Positions 1 through 6,474 of a stretch of 6,914 bases of DNA are shown here, in pieces; within the stretch, counting starts at the first letter, position 1; each line of letters begins with the position of its first letter. Made by a program: the position numbers and the translations under genes. Below the pieces are notes generated by a model. That model had not been told where the DNA came from, searched no databases, and was given only the letters and a program-made list of their open reading frames with translations. Source of the DNA: an uncultured Lachnospiraceae bacterium (lineage in GTDB: Bacteria > Bacillota > Clostridia > Lachnospirales > Lachnospiraceae); NCBI GenBank assembly GCA_944376975.1, contig CALWEE010000082.1, forward strand, positions 1 to 6,914. The letters run 5' to 3'.

Positions 1-2082
1 GGTCGTGGAATGGGCGGAGCCATGATGGGCCACTTTCAGTATGTCCGCGAAAAAGGTCTGTCCGGAACGGATCAGTACTTTTTCCCCGCTTCCCGACAGG
101 TCTCCCGTAAAAAGGACACGCCTGTCTTCGCAGGTCACCAAAAGGACCATGGAGCTTTCGTTGGCGTCTTCAGTGTCCGCGCCGCTTCGCGGATGCAGGC
201 AGTAAAAAGAAGTCGTGCCGTCCCATATCTTTTCCCCTGCCCGTATCCGCTCCACCCGCGTGCCCCGGCTCCGGGCCAGCGCCGTCAGTTCCGCCATCGC
301 TTCATCTTCCTTTACATCCGGAACGATCAGCCGGTCCACCTTGATCTGTCCTTCTTCCAGTATTTCCCTGCAGCCGGATATATGGTCTTCATCGGAATGG
401 CTCAAAAACCACAGATCCACCTTCTGCCTGCCATAGTATTTTAAAAACGGCTGGACGCGGTAGATGCCCACCTGGCTTACGGAGGAACTGCCCCCGTCGA
501 TCATCACCGTTCTGTCCTCGGGCGTCATCAGGCACAGTCCGTCCCCCTGGCCCACATCCAGGCACGTTAAGAACAGGGACGGCCGCCTGGAAAAAACAAG
601 GACCGCCAAACTGACCAGAAAGCCCGTTCGGACCACATGCGGCCATACCCGCCTCTGACACCCGGAAACGGAATAAAACAGCCACGCGACGCCTGTCAGG
701 ATATATACGGCGGACCAGAAAAGGGAGGGAAAACCGGCGATCCACGTCTTTGCCGGAAGCCGGTGGAGAAGAAGGAAAAAAGCCTGGATCGGCCGGCACG
801 CCAAAAGAAGGGCCGCCAAGATCGGCGCCTGGGCCGAAAAGATACTGCCTGCCGCTCCCAGGACCGTCATGAGCGGGATCAGCCGGGATATGACCGGGAT
901 CAGCCACAGGCTGTACAAAAGACCATATACGGGGATTTCATAAGAAAAATATAACAGTATGGGAAGTGTGGAAAGAAATATGGCAGCCTGGATGCTTACG
1001 GCCCGGATCAGTTTTTGGGCCGCGGGATGTTCCCGGATCCATTCCTTTTTTTCAAATACGGCGGACATATGCCCGCCCACTGCCATACCGGCGATGGCGC
1101 CGTAGGAAAACCACAGGCCGGAATAGGTCAAAGCCATGGGCCTGCGAAAAAGGATGACGGCCGCGGATACGACCGTTGACGTGGCGAAATCGTTTGTCCG
1201 GCCAAAGAAACGGCCGCCTGTCTGAAATACGAACATGATCCACGCCCGCTGCAGAGAAAATCCGAACCCGGTAAGAAGGCTGTATAAAACCGTCATTAAA
1301 AGCGCCGCGGCTTCCGCCCATCCTTCCCGGACGCGGCAGCGTTTCCGCAGGGTCCGGTAAAGGCCGGCGCCCATAAAACTCATGTGCAGTCCGGACACGG
1401 TGACCAGGTGGAGCCAGCCGTTGGCCTTGTAATACGTTTTTAACTCGGCGGTAAAATCGGACCGGTCGCCCAGGACCATGGCCTTTATGATACCGGAAAC
1501 ATCTTCGGAAAACGCTTTGGAATAAAAGGCGGCCATGCAGTCCCGACACTTGTCCAGTTCCCTTAAAAGACTGAAAACCGGCCTTTTATGGGAAAGGATC
1601 TGGCAGCCGTCCAGCTTATACGCCGCTCCCAGCGAGCGGTTGTAGGCCGCTTCATCGTATTGTCCCGGATTGTCCGCCGGGGAAAACAGCCGGCATGTGC
1701 CTTGAAGGGACAGCCGGTCATCCCGGTAGATGGGCTGTCCCGGTATATCTTCCAGCCGGCAGAGGATCTTTTGTCCTTCGCATATGAGATAACACTGAAA
1801 AGATCGGGCCGTCTGCCGCGTTTCGATCACTTTTCCGGAAACCGTAAGTGCCTGCCCCTCCAGCGAGAACCCCGTCTCCCGCGCCTGCTCCCACGCGCGC
1901 GAAACGCTGTCCCCTCTCCAAAAACCGAGAAGGAACGCGGCGCAAAGCAGCGTCATATATATATTACCCAACTTTCGGATCTTACCGACGATCCAAAAGA
2001 TCACCAGTCCTTGGGCCGGCAGCCATAGTCCCGGCCCGAAGGCGGCAGCAACTCCGATGATGCAGGCGATACCCAGACTCAT
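1..2082 (-). CDS. comEC: ComEC/Rec2 DNA-uptake channel protein with C-terminal metallo-hydrolase domain (3' end missing)
   Basis: ComEC is the polytopic membrane protein through which single-stranded DNA enters the cytoplasm during transformation. I translated 694 uninterrupted codons; the frame is open at base 1, so the C-terminus is missing. Domains in order: N-terminal membrane segments; an OB-fold-like DUF4131 region carrying the typical NPGQYD motif at residues 138-143; LGDRS around 250 and VSGLH at 229-233 of the Competence domain, with hydrophobic helices through about 490; then a metallo-beta-lactamase domain with LDVGQGD at 508-514, HSDEDH at 562-567, TGD at 659-661 and HHGS at 686-689. 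The metal ligands seen so far are all present, so the hydrolase (proposed to degrade the non-transported strand) looks intact. It follows the GerMN lipoprotein gene by 22 bases. ATG at 2082 has AGGA five bases upstream; a TTG at 2100, seven bases after GAGGAG, would add MKGRTL and is a serious alternative. Family identity is very secure; the start is less so. Confidence 0.95.
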   Translation of the reverse strand, partial: MSLGIACIIGVAAAFGPGLWLPAQGLVIFWIVGKIRKLGNIYMTLLCAAFLLGFWRGDSVSRAWEQARETGFSLEGQALTVSGKVIETRQTARSFQCYLICEGQKILCRLEDIPGQPIYRDDRLSLQGTCRLFSPADNPGQYDEAAYNRSLGAAYKLDGCQILSHKRPVFSLLRELDKCRDCMAAFYSKAFSEDVSGIIKAMVLGDRSDFTAELKTYYKANGWLHLVTVSGLHMSFMGAGLYRTLRKRCRVREGWAEAAALLMTVLYSLLTGFGFSLQRAWIMFVFQTGGRFFGRTNDFATSTVVSAAVILFRRPMALTYSGLWFSYGAIAGMAVGGHMSAVFEKKEWIREHPAAQKLIRAVSIQAAIFLSTLPILLYFSYEIPVYGLLYSLWLIPVISRLIPLMTVLGAAGSIFSAQAPILAALLLACRPIQAFFLLLHRLPAKTWIAGFPSLFWSAVYILTGVAWLFYSVSGCQRRVWPHVVRTGFLVSLAVLVFSRRPSLFLTCLDVGQGDGLCLMTPEDRTVMIDGGSSSVSQVGIYRVQPFLKYYGRQKVDLWFLSHSDEDHISGCREILEEGQIKVDRLIVPDVKEDEAMAELTALARSRGTRVERIRAGEKIWDGTTSFYCLHPRSGADTEDANESSMVLLVTCEDRRVLFTGDLSGSGEKVLIRSGQTFFADILKVAHHGSAHSTT

Positions 2083-2104
2083 CAATGTCCTGCCTTTCAA
2101 ATAG

Positions 2105-3202
2105 TCACTCCTCTATCGCGACCGCCGGCGTCTCCTCTTCCGGCGTCTCAGGCTCTGTCTCCGGCGCTTCGACGCCTTTTTCCCGGATCTCTTTTTCCAG
2201 ATCCAACGGATTATCTTCTTTTACCCGGGAAGGTTCTTCCTGCTTTTCCACCAGGGTCAGATCCTTTTCAAAAAGGCCGTCGATCTTGATGCCGTCAATG
2301 CTGTCCGTGTAGATCTCGCCGTCGATCATAAACTGCACCCGGCTGATGCCGGATAAACGGGTCAGGGAATTGACAATGGAATACACGTTCAGCGAAAAAC
2401 TCTGGCCTTCCATTTTCTCCAGGAATTCCCGCGAAAGGTCCACATAGCAGATACCTTCTTTCACGGATACTTTATTCACCTTTGTATTTCCCGAAACAGC
2501 GGAATGAAGATCCTCGTGGATCGGCCCGCTGATCAGGCTGTTGACCACCGCCGTCTCCAGATTGATCCGGCTCAGGTATTTGACGACCACATCTTCCACC
2601 TTCAGGGCGGTTCGGTCTTCGTTGGCGAAATACAGGGTCACGTAATCTTCCCGCACGTATTCCATATTACCGTTGATGTCCAGGACAAAATCCTTGTTGC
2701 GCATGAGCAGCGGACTGCCGTCGTTCCCGGCGATGGGCGTTTCGCCGATGACAAACGAAACGTACTGGATGTCGTCGTTGAACTGGGTCAGCGTCTTGAC
2801 GATGGCCGCCCGGGTCAGGATCTCCGCCGCTTTGCTCTGTTCGCTGTAGCTCGGGTCAAAGTACAGGGTGACCTGCTTGCTGTCGCCGTCGTAAACGTAA
2901 TTCGTCACATGGACCTTTCCTGACAGGACGCTCCGGTACACGTTGTCGTCCGGCGTCTCGGACAGGCAGGCCAGGCACTCGCTGATCAGGTCCTCCACGT
3001 CTGACGAGGTGAACTCCTGCGCCACCTCACGGATCCGGGTCTCATCCCGGTTGATCCAGTATACGCGATGGGAAACTTCGGTCGTCACCACGTCCTGATC
3101 CTGTCCGGAGGCGAACAGGTCTGAAAGGCCGCAGCCGAAAAGCAGCGCGGTCACGCCGATCAGGCACAGAAGGAGGCCGGTCATTCGGATCATTTTCTTC
3201 AT
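2105..3202 (-). CDS. GerMN-domain lipoprotein, LpqB/GerM-like, partner of the adjacent sensor kinase
   Basis: A 365-residue secreted lipoprotein candidate. The N-terminus has KK and R followed by a hydrophobic stretch and LFGC, giving a lipobox Cys at residue 24, although Phe at -2 is not the commonest residue. Two repeats of the GerMN (sporulation/germination) fold follow: about residues 45-175 (the strand VTLYFDPSY is near 111-119) and about 187-305 (VTLYFANED near 188-196, then SGPIHEDLHSAVSGNTKV and CYVDLSREF). The tail from about 320 is rich in Pro and Glu and probably disordered. GerMN domains occur in Bacillus GerM and in LpqB, a lipoprotein encoded with the MtrAB two-component system and reported to affect MtrB signalling. 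Its position 15 bases after a sensor kinase suggests a similar accessory role; this is inference. ATG at 3202 is chosen because GGGAGG lies seven bases upstream; GTG at 3205, one codon earlier, is too close to that site. Confidence 0.88.
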   Translation of the reverse strand: MKKMIRMTGLLLCLIGVTALLFGCGLSDLFASGQDQDVVTTEVSHRVYWINRDETRIREVAQEFTSSDVEDLISECLACLSETPDDNVYRSVLSGKVHVTNYVYDGDSKQVTLYFDPSYSEQSKAAEILTRAAIVKTLTQFNDDIQYVSFVIGETPIAGNDGSPLLMRNKDFVLDINGNMEYVREDYVTLYFANEDRTALKVEDVVVKYLSRINLETAVVNSLISGPIHEDLHSAVSGNTKVNKVSVKEGICYVDLSREFLEKMEGQSFSLNVYSIVNSLTRLSGISRVQFMIDGEIYTDSIDGIKIDGLFEKDLTLVEKQEEPSRVKEDNPLDLEKEIREKGVEAPETEPETPEEETPAVAIEE

Positions 3203-3209
3203 CACGCCA

Positions 3210-3215
3210 CCTCCC
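3210..3215 (-). promoter_or_regulatory. Shine-Dalgarno site of the GerMN lipoprotein gene
   Basis: GGGAGG lies immediately after the TGA of the kinase gene and seven bases before ATG 3202. It supports ATG over the adjacent GTG 3205, and its placement right after the upstream stop suggests reinitiation within one message. Confidence 0.75.
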
Positions 3216-3217
3216 GA

Positions 3218-4669
3218 TCACTTTTTATGCTTCAGAGGGATGCGCACCACGAAAACCGATCCCTCGTCTTCTTTGCTGCTGACTTTGATCGCCCCATCGT
3301 GCATCAGGACGATGTTCTGGGTGATGGCCAGTCCCAGTCCGGTACCGCCGGTCTCCCTGGAACGGGCTTTGTCCACCCGGTAGAACCGCTCGAATATCTG
3401 GTCCTGGTTGGCCTCCGGGATACCAATGCCCGAATCGGCCACTTTCACGTAAAAATACTTGTGATCCGCGTTCAGGGACACCTGGACCCACCCGCCGGCC
3501 ACGTTGTACTTGATCCCGTTTTCCACCAGATTGGTGAACGCCAGGTTCAGCTTGACTTCATCGCATTCCGCCATGACCGGACGGAAGCTTTCCAGCACCA
3601 GCTCGATATTGCGCTGGGAAGCCAGCGGACGCAGCCGTTTCAAGATCAGCTCCAGCATCTCGTTGATATTGACTTCGGATATGTTCAGTTCCGCCACCGC
3701 TTTGTCCATCTTCACCAGGGACAAAAGGTCGTTGATGATGGAATTTTCCCGGTCGATCTCTTCCACGATGTCGCGCATGAATTCTTTATAGACTTCATTG
3801 GGCACATTTTCCTGCATGTTCAGCGAATCGGCCAGCACTTTGATGGACGTGATCGGCGTTTTAAGCTCATGGGACACGTTGGAAACAAATTCCTGGCGGG
3901 AATTTTCCAGTTTCCTCAGCTTGTTGAGCATGGTATTGAAAGAATCGGATATCCTTTTCAGTTCCGAAAAACCTCTCAGATGGATCTCTTCATCGAAATG
4001 GCCTTCCGCCATGTGGTCAATGGAATCGGTCACCCGTTTCAAAGGCTTGATGAACACGTAGGCCATGGAGCCGGCCAGGACGACGCACAATACGGCCAGG
4101 CCGATGGTGATCGCCGTATAGGACGAGCTGATGGACTGGCATGTCTTGACGATGTCCGATGTGGACGAATAGAACAGCAGAACGCCCAGGACCGTCTGCT
4201 TGTCTTCCGACGTGATGGGCGCCGCCAGCTCCAGCATGCCGTCCGCCTCGTTATAATAGCGGACTTCCGTGCCGAGCATGGCCCGTATGGTCTCCTCTGA
4301 GACCGAATAGGTCCCGTCCAGCGTGGAATAGTTGTCCTTGACGATCTTATAGTCGCTGTTGACGATCAGGATCCGGGCGTTATACAAAGACGCGGACTGG
4401 TTCAGGTCGTTGTTCACCGACTCCTGGTTGTCCCCCGCGAAGTAATTGCTGCGCATGATCTGGTTGGAAAGGATGAGGGCGTAGCTGGACAGTTCGTCCA
4501 TACGCTTGCTCCGCAGCTGGGCCTCCACGTTTTCCAGGGCAATGAACCGCATAATAAATAAAGGGCTGATAGTCACCACGATCAGGGCGACTATCAACCA
4601 TAACTGCATACTGTACAGAAGTCCTCTTTTTCTTTTTTGTTTCTTAGTTCTGGAAGAAATAACCAACAC
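3218..4669 (-). CDS. HAMP-domain sensor histidine kinase (PhoR/WalK-like, no PAS domain)
   Basis: A 483-residue membrane sensor kinase that should phosphorylate the response regulator encoded just upstream. A very basic N-terminus (RTKKQKRKRG) precedes TM1 at about 22-43. An extracytoplasmic domain follows, about 44-183, whose NARILIVNSDYKIV and final APITSEDK...VLGVLLF pattern resembles a single Cache/PDC-like sensor fold. TM2 is about 185-207 and HAMP about 208-258. The HisKA phosphoacceptor is His267 in SHELKTP. The ATPase domain has the N-box Asn380/Asn384, the G1 box DSGIG at 412-416, the F-box FERFY at 426-430 and the G2 box GGTGLGL at 441-447. All catalytic motifs are present. Unlike Bacillus WalK there is no cytoplasmic PAS domain. 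The GTG start at 4669 overlaps the regulator gene by 26 bases and has only a weak GGGG nearby; ATG at 4609 has AGAGGA 12 bases upstream but would drop the basic cap. Function is secure, start is not. Confidence 0.93.
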   Translation of the reverse strand: MLVISSRTKKQKRKRGLLYSMQLWLIVALIVVTISPLFIMRFIALENVEAQLRSKRMDELSSYALILSNQIMRSNYFAGDNQESVNNDLNQSASLYNARILIVNSDYKIVKDNYSTLDGTYSVSEETIRAMLGTEVRYYNEADGMLELAAPITSEDKQTVLGVLLFYSSTSDIVKTCQSISSSYTAITIGLAVLCVVLAGSMAYVFIKPLKRVTDSIDHMAEGHFDEEIHLRGFSELKRISDSFNTMLNKLRKLENSRQEFVSNVSHELKTPITSIKVLADSLNMQENVPNEVYKEFMRDIVEEIDRENSIINDLLSLVKMDKAVAELNISEVNINEMLELILKRLRPLASQRNIELVLESFRPVMAECDEVKLNLAFTNLVENGIKYNVAGGWVQVSLNADHKYFYVKVADSGIGIPEANQDQIFERFYRVDKARSRETGGTGLGLAITQNIVLMHDGAIKVSSKEDEGSVFVVRIPLKHKK

Positions 4670-5333
4670 CCCATTTTGTATGTATGTATTTCGGTTCGCT
4701 CGGGTTATTCTCGATCTTCTCTCTCAACCGGCGCACATGCACGTCCACGGTGCGCACATCGCCGGGATAATCGTAGCCCCATACCAGGTTCAGCAGATTT
4801 TCCCGGTTGTAGACTTTATTGGGATTCGTGATCAGAAGCTCCAGAAGGTCAAATTCCTTGGCTGTCAGGTTGACTTCTTTGCCGGATATAAATACCCGCC
4901 GTCCGTCCAGGTCGATGCGCATATCGCCGGAAACGATGGTACGGGGATCGGCCGGCGCTTCCTTCTTCGCCTTCGTCCGGCGCATGACAGCCTTGATCCT
5001 GGCCTTGACTTCCAGTATATTGAACGGTTTCGTTATATAGTCGTCGGCGCCGTATTCCAGCCCCAGGATCTTGTCCATATCGTCCCCTTTGGCCGTCAGC
5101 ATGATGATGGGGACGTTGGAAAATTCCCGGATCATCTGGCATACTTCAAAGCCGTTCAGTTCGGGGAGCATCACGTCCAGAAGGATGATGTCATATGTCC
5201 GTTCCCTGGCCATATCCAGCGCCGTGCGCCCGTCGTAAGCCACTTCCACTTCCATGCCGTCCTGTTCCAGACTGTAACGGATCCCTTTTACGATCAATTT
5301 CTCGTCATCGACAACGAGTACTTTCCTTGCCAT
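4644..5333 (-). CDS. OmpR/PhoB-family response regulator (WalR/PhoP-like)
   Basis: A 229-residue two-domain transcription factor. The receiver domain covers about residues 3-118: acidic pair Asp9/Asp10, phosphoacceptor Asp53 in LLDVMLP, Thr80 in MLTAK and Lys102 in TKPF, so the phosphorylation site is complete. The DNA-binding winged helix covers about 135-229 with the recognition-helix region DVRTVDVHVRRLREKI and the closing WGVGYFF typical of WalR- and PhoP-like members. ATG at 5333 is chosen because GAGGTGG sits just upstream (GAGG eight bases away); an in-frame GTG at 5342 would overlap that site. The gene starts 10 bases after the comEA stop, and its 3' end overlaps the likely start of the kinase gene, so regulator and kinase are almost certainly co-translated partners. 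WalR is the nearest named relative by eye, but I cannot separate WalR from PhoP or ResD orthology without a tree, so no symbol is given. Confidence 0.94.
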   Translation of the reverse strand: MARKVLVVDDEKLIVKGIRYSLEQDGMEVEVAYDGRTALDMARERTYDIILLDVMLPELNGFEVCQMIREFSNVPIIMLTAKGDDMDKILGLEYGADDYITKPFNILEVKARIKAVMRRTKAKKEAPADPRTIVSGDMRIDLDGRRVFISGKEVNLTAKEFDLLELLITNPNKVYNRENLLNLVWGYDYPGDVRTVDVHVRRLREKIENNPSEPKYIHTKWGVGYFFQN

Positions 5334-5341
5334 TTTATCCA

Positions 5342-5347
5342 CCTCAA
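5342..5347 (-). promoter_or_regulatory. Shine-Dalgarno site of the response regulator, overlapping the comEA stop
   Basis: The TGA stop of comEA (5346-5344) is embedded in the sequence TTGAGG, whose GAGG is the ribosome binding site for ATG 5333, eight bases away. A ribosome finishing comEA ends on this site, which favours translational coupling between ComEA and the regulator. Confidence 0.7.
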
Positions 5348-5916
5348 TCTATCGTGACCAGATCTTCGATCTGCTCATATGTGGCCGTCTTGATACCGGA
5401 TACCTCCATCAGCTGTTCCGTTGAGGAAAACCCGCCGTTTTCTTCCCGGTAGCGGATGATGGCAGACGCTTTGGACGGGCCGATGCCCGGAAGCGTCATC
5501 AGCTCCTCCTGCGTGGCCGTGTTCAGATGGACCCGTCCGTCTTCCGTTTCGCCGGCGGCCGCGTTGCAGGTCTTCGCTTCATCCTGGTCCGGTATATAGA
5601 TCTTCTGCCCGTCGCTCACCGTCTCCGCCAGATTAACGGAAACGGAAGACGCTTCAGACGTCAGCCCGCCGGCCGCTTCCACCGCTTCAAAAATACGGCT
5701 TCCCGCCGGCAGCTCATACACGCCGGGACAGGCCACTTCGCCGCACACGTACACCCACAGGATCTCGGGCGCCGCGTCGGACAGCTGTACCGTCTCGCCG
5801 GTTTCCGCCGACAGTCCGGCCTCGTCGGGGACGATCTCAAGTTCCCCGGCAGAACAGCCCATGGTCAAAACCACGGCTATGAGCCAGATCATCAGATAAT
5901 TACATGATTTTATCAT
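5344..5916 (-). CDS. comEA: ComEA-type DNA-binding competence protein with a putative lipoprotein signal
   Basis: A 190-residue surface DNA receptor of the transformation machinery. The N-terminus MIKS plus a hydrophobic stretch ends in LTMGC, making Cys21 a possible lipidation site, with Thr at -3 where Leu is usual; otherwise the segment would be a membrane anchor. An acidic linker follows to about residue 48. The SLBB (beta-grasp) domain is about 52-110 (VYVCGEVACPGVY, then DGQKIYIPDQ). The C-terminal double helix-hairpin-helix DNA-binding unit is about 128-188, with LNTATQEELMTLPGIGPSKA and a second hairpin VSGIKTATYEQI. This domain order matches Gram-positive ComEA. Extra Cys residues sit at 58, 63 and 117. 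ATG at 5916 is chosen because AAAGGA lies seven bases upstream; an in-frame TTG at 5991 precedes and overlaps the -10 hexamer and is unlikely. It is the first gene of the com/two-component operon. Confidence 0.93.
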   Translation of the reverse strand: MIKSCNYLMIWLIAVVLTMGCSAGELEIVPDEAGLSAETGETVQLSDAAPEILWVYVCGEVACPGVYELPAGSRIFEAVEAAGGLTSEASSVSVNLAETVSDGQKIYIPDQDEAKTCNAAAGETEDGRVHLNTATQEELMTLPGIGPSKASAIIRYREENGGFSSTEQLMEVSGIKTATYEQIEDLVTID

Positions 5917-5918
5917 AC

Positions 5919-5939
5919 TTCCATCCTTTCCGGATGGAA
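5919..5939 (-). promoter_or_regulatory. Perfect stem-loop covering the comEA ribosome binding site
   Basis: Read on the minus strand, TTCCATCC (5939-5932), loop GGAAA (5931-5927) and GGATGGAA (5926-5919) form an uninterrupted 8-bp stem. The Shine-Dalgarno AAAGGA (5929-5924) is split between loop and 3' arm, and the stem ends three bases from the ATG. In RNA this could limit ribosome access to comEA. The complementarity is seen directly; a regulatory effect is inference. Confidence 0.6.
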
Positions 5940-5947
5940 AAACCAGC

Positions 5948-5966
5948 CCGGGAACCTTATCCCCGG
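5948..5966 (-). promoter_or_regulatory. First leader hairpin of the comEA message, possible weak attenuator
   Basis: On the minus strand CCGGGGA (5966-5960) pairs with TTCCCGG (5954-5948) through five GC pairs, one G-U and one A-U, with a five-base loop. Five bases later comes a run of five T (5942-5938). The gap between stem and T run makes it poor as an intrinsic terminator, but it is a stable hairpin inside the predicted 5' leader. Confidence 0.4.
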
Positions 5967-5980
5967 CATCATACATTTCT

Positions 5981-6009
5981 ATTGTACTCAAGTTTCAGAC
6001 TAAAGACAA
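5981..6009 (-). promoter_or_regulatory. Vegetative (sigma-A type) promoter of the comEA operon
   Basis: On the minus strand the -35 hexamer TTGTCT (6009-6004) is followed by exactly 17 bases and the -10 hexamer TACAAT (5986-5981). Each hexamer matches the TTGACA/TATAAT consensus at four or five of six positions. A start near 5974 would give a leader of about 58 bases before ATG 5916. It fits the only sizeable gap upstream of the five-gene cluster. Confidence 0.75.
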
Positions 6010-6012
6010 TAG

Positions 6013-6026
6013 ATTTTTGCAAAAAT
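6013..6026. promoter_or_regulatory. 14-bp perfect AT-rich palindrome just upstream of the comEA -35 box
   Basis: ATTTTTGCAAAAAT is identical to its reverse complement. It ends three bases from the -35 hexamer and begins ten bases past the TAA of the upstream transporter gene. The position suits an activator site or an UP-element-like contact for RNA polymerase. It lacks the GC-rich stem of an intrinsic terminator. It is not the AAAA-N5-TTTT half-site known for ComK. Confidence 0.4.
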
Positions 6027-6036
6027 ACTTGCCGCC

Positions 6037-6468
6037 TTATTTCCATTTGAAGATCACGATACCGGCCACGGCGAGGAGAAAACCCAGCGCTTTTGTCCAG
6101 TCAAACGGAACTTTTTCCACGCCGAACAGGCCGAACAGTTCGATCAGATACGCCACGCCGATCTGGGATACGACGATGATCAGAGCCGATTGGGCCGGCC
6201 CCAGCTTGTCCATGCTCAATATGACCGTCAGCGTGATGAACGCCCCAAAAACGCCGCCCAACAGCAGATATTTGTGTTCCACCTGCATCAAAGCGCCAAA
6301 CGGCTCCCGCCCCTGGAACATCCAGGCGGCCAGACAGACGAGCAGCGCCGTAGCCTGTACCCAGCTGTTGGCCACCCACAGGCTGGTCTGTTTGGTCAGC
6401 CCGGTATTGAACACGCCCTGGATACTCATCAACGCGCCGGATACGAGCGCGATCAGCCATCCCCACAT
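6037..6468 (-). CDS. YdcZ/DUF606-family small membrane protein of the DMT superfamily
   Basis: A complete 143-residue inner-membrane protein with five probable membrane segments at about residues 3-24, 34-51, 67-86, 90-112 and 124-141, and few charged residues outside the loops. The opening GALMSIQGVFNTGLTK and the later SMDKLGPAQSALIIVVSQ and ELFGLFGVEKVPF match the pattern of DUF606 (YdcZ) proteins, half-length relatives of EamA drug/metabolite transporters. These are thought to work as pairs or dimers, but substrates are generally unknown and none can be assigned here. ATG at 6468 is preceded by GGAGGG six bases upstream, a strong site. No clear terminator follows it before the comEA promoter, so some read-through into comEA is possible. 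It is probably not functionally tied to the com genes. Confidence 0.88.
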   Translation of the reverse strand: MWGWLIALVSGALMSIQGVFNTGLTKQTSLWVANSWVQATALLVCLAAWMFQGREPFGALMQVEHKYLLLGGVFGAFITLTVILSMDKLGPAQSALIIVVSQIGVAYLIELFGLFGVEKVPFDWTKALGFLLAVAGIVIFKWK

Positions 6469-6474
6469 ATCTTT

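Noticed and set aside
389..907. A 172-codon open frame on the minus strand inside comEC
   Set aside because: It is out of frame with the 694-codon ComEC reading, which has all family motifs in order. Its Gly, Pro and Arg richness is typical of a shifted GC-rich frame, and I found no frameshift in ComEC.
2504..2923. A 139-codon open frame on the plus strand opposite the lipoprotein gene
   Set aside because: It is antisense to clear GerMN repeats and has the composition expected of a shadow frame.
3227..4300. A 357-codon open frame on the plus strand opposite the sensor kinase
   Set aside because: It is antisense to a kinase with every catalytic motif intact. Its translation is rich in His, Val, Asp, Phe and Gln, the usual mirror of a GC-biased coding strand, and shows no recognisable domain.
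4506..5357. A 283-codon open frame on the plus strand opposite the response regulator
   Set aside because: It spans the regulator and the start of the kinase on the other strand, has no domain I recognise and the same mirrored composition.
5917..5991. A longer ComEA starting at TTG 5991
   Set aside because: The TTG lies upstream of the -10 hexamer TACAAT and so would not be on the predicted transcript. ATG 5916 has a proper ribosome site and a signal-like N-terminus.
5992..6008. A WalR-box-like direct repeat, TGTCTT-N5-TGAAAC, within the comEA promoter
   Set aside because: The spacing fits, but the half-sites match TGTWAH only partly (four and five of six) and overlap the -35 box, so chance is a fair explanation.
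6013..6026. The palindrome after the transporter gene as an intrinsic terminator
   Set aside because: The stem is almost all A-T and no separate T run follows it, so it would be a very poor terminator.
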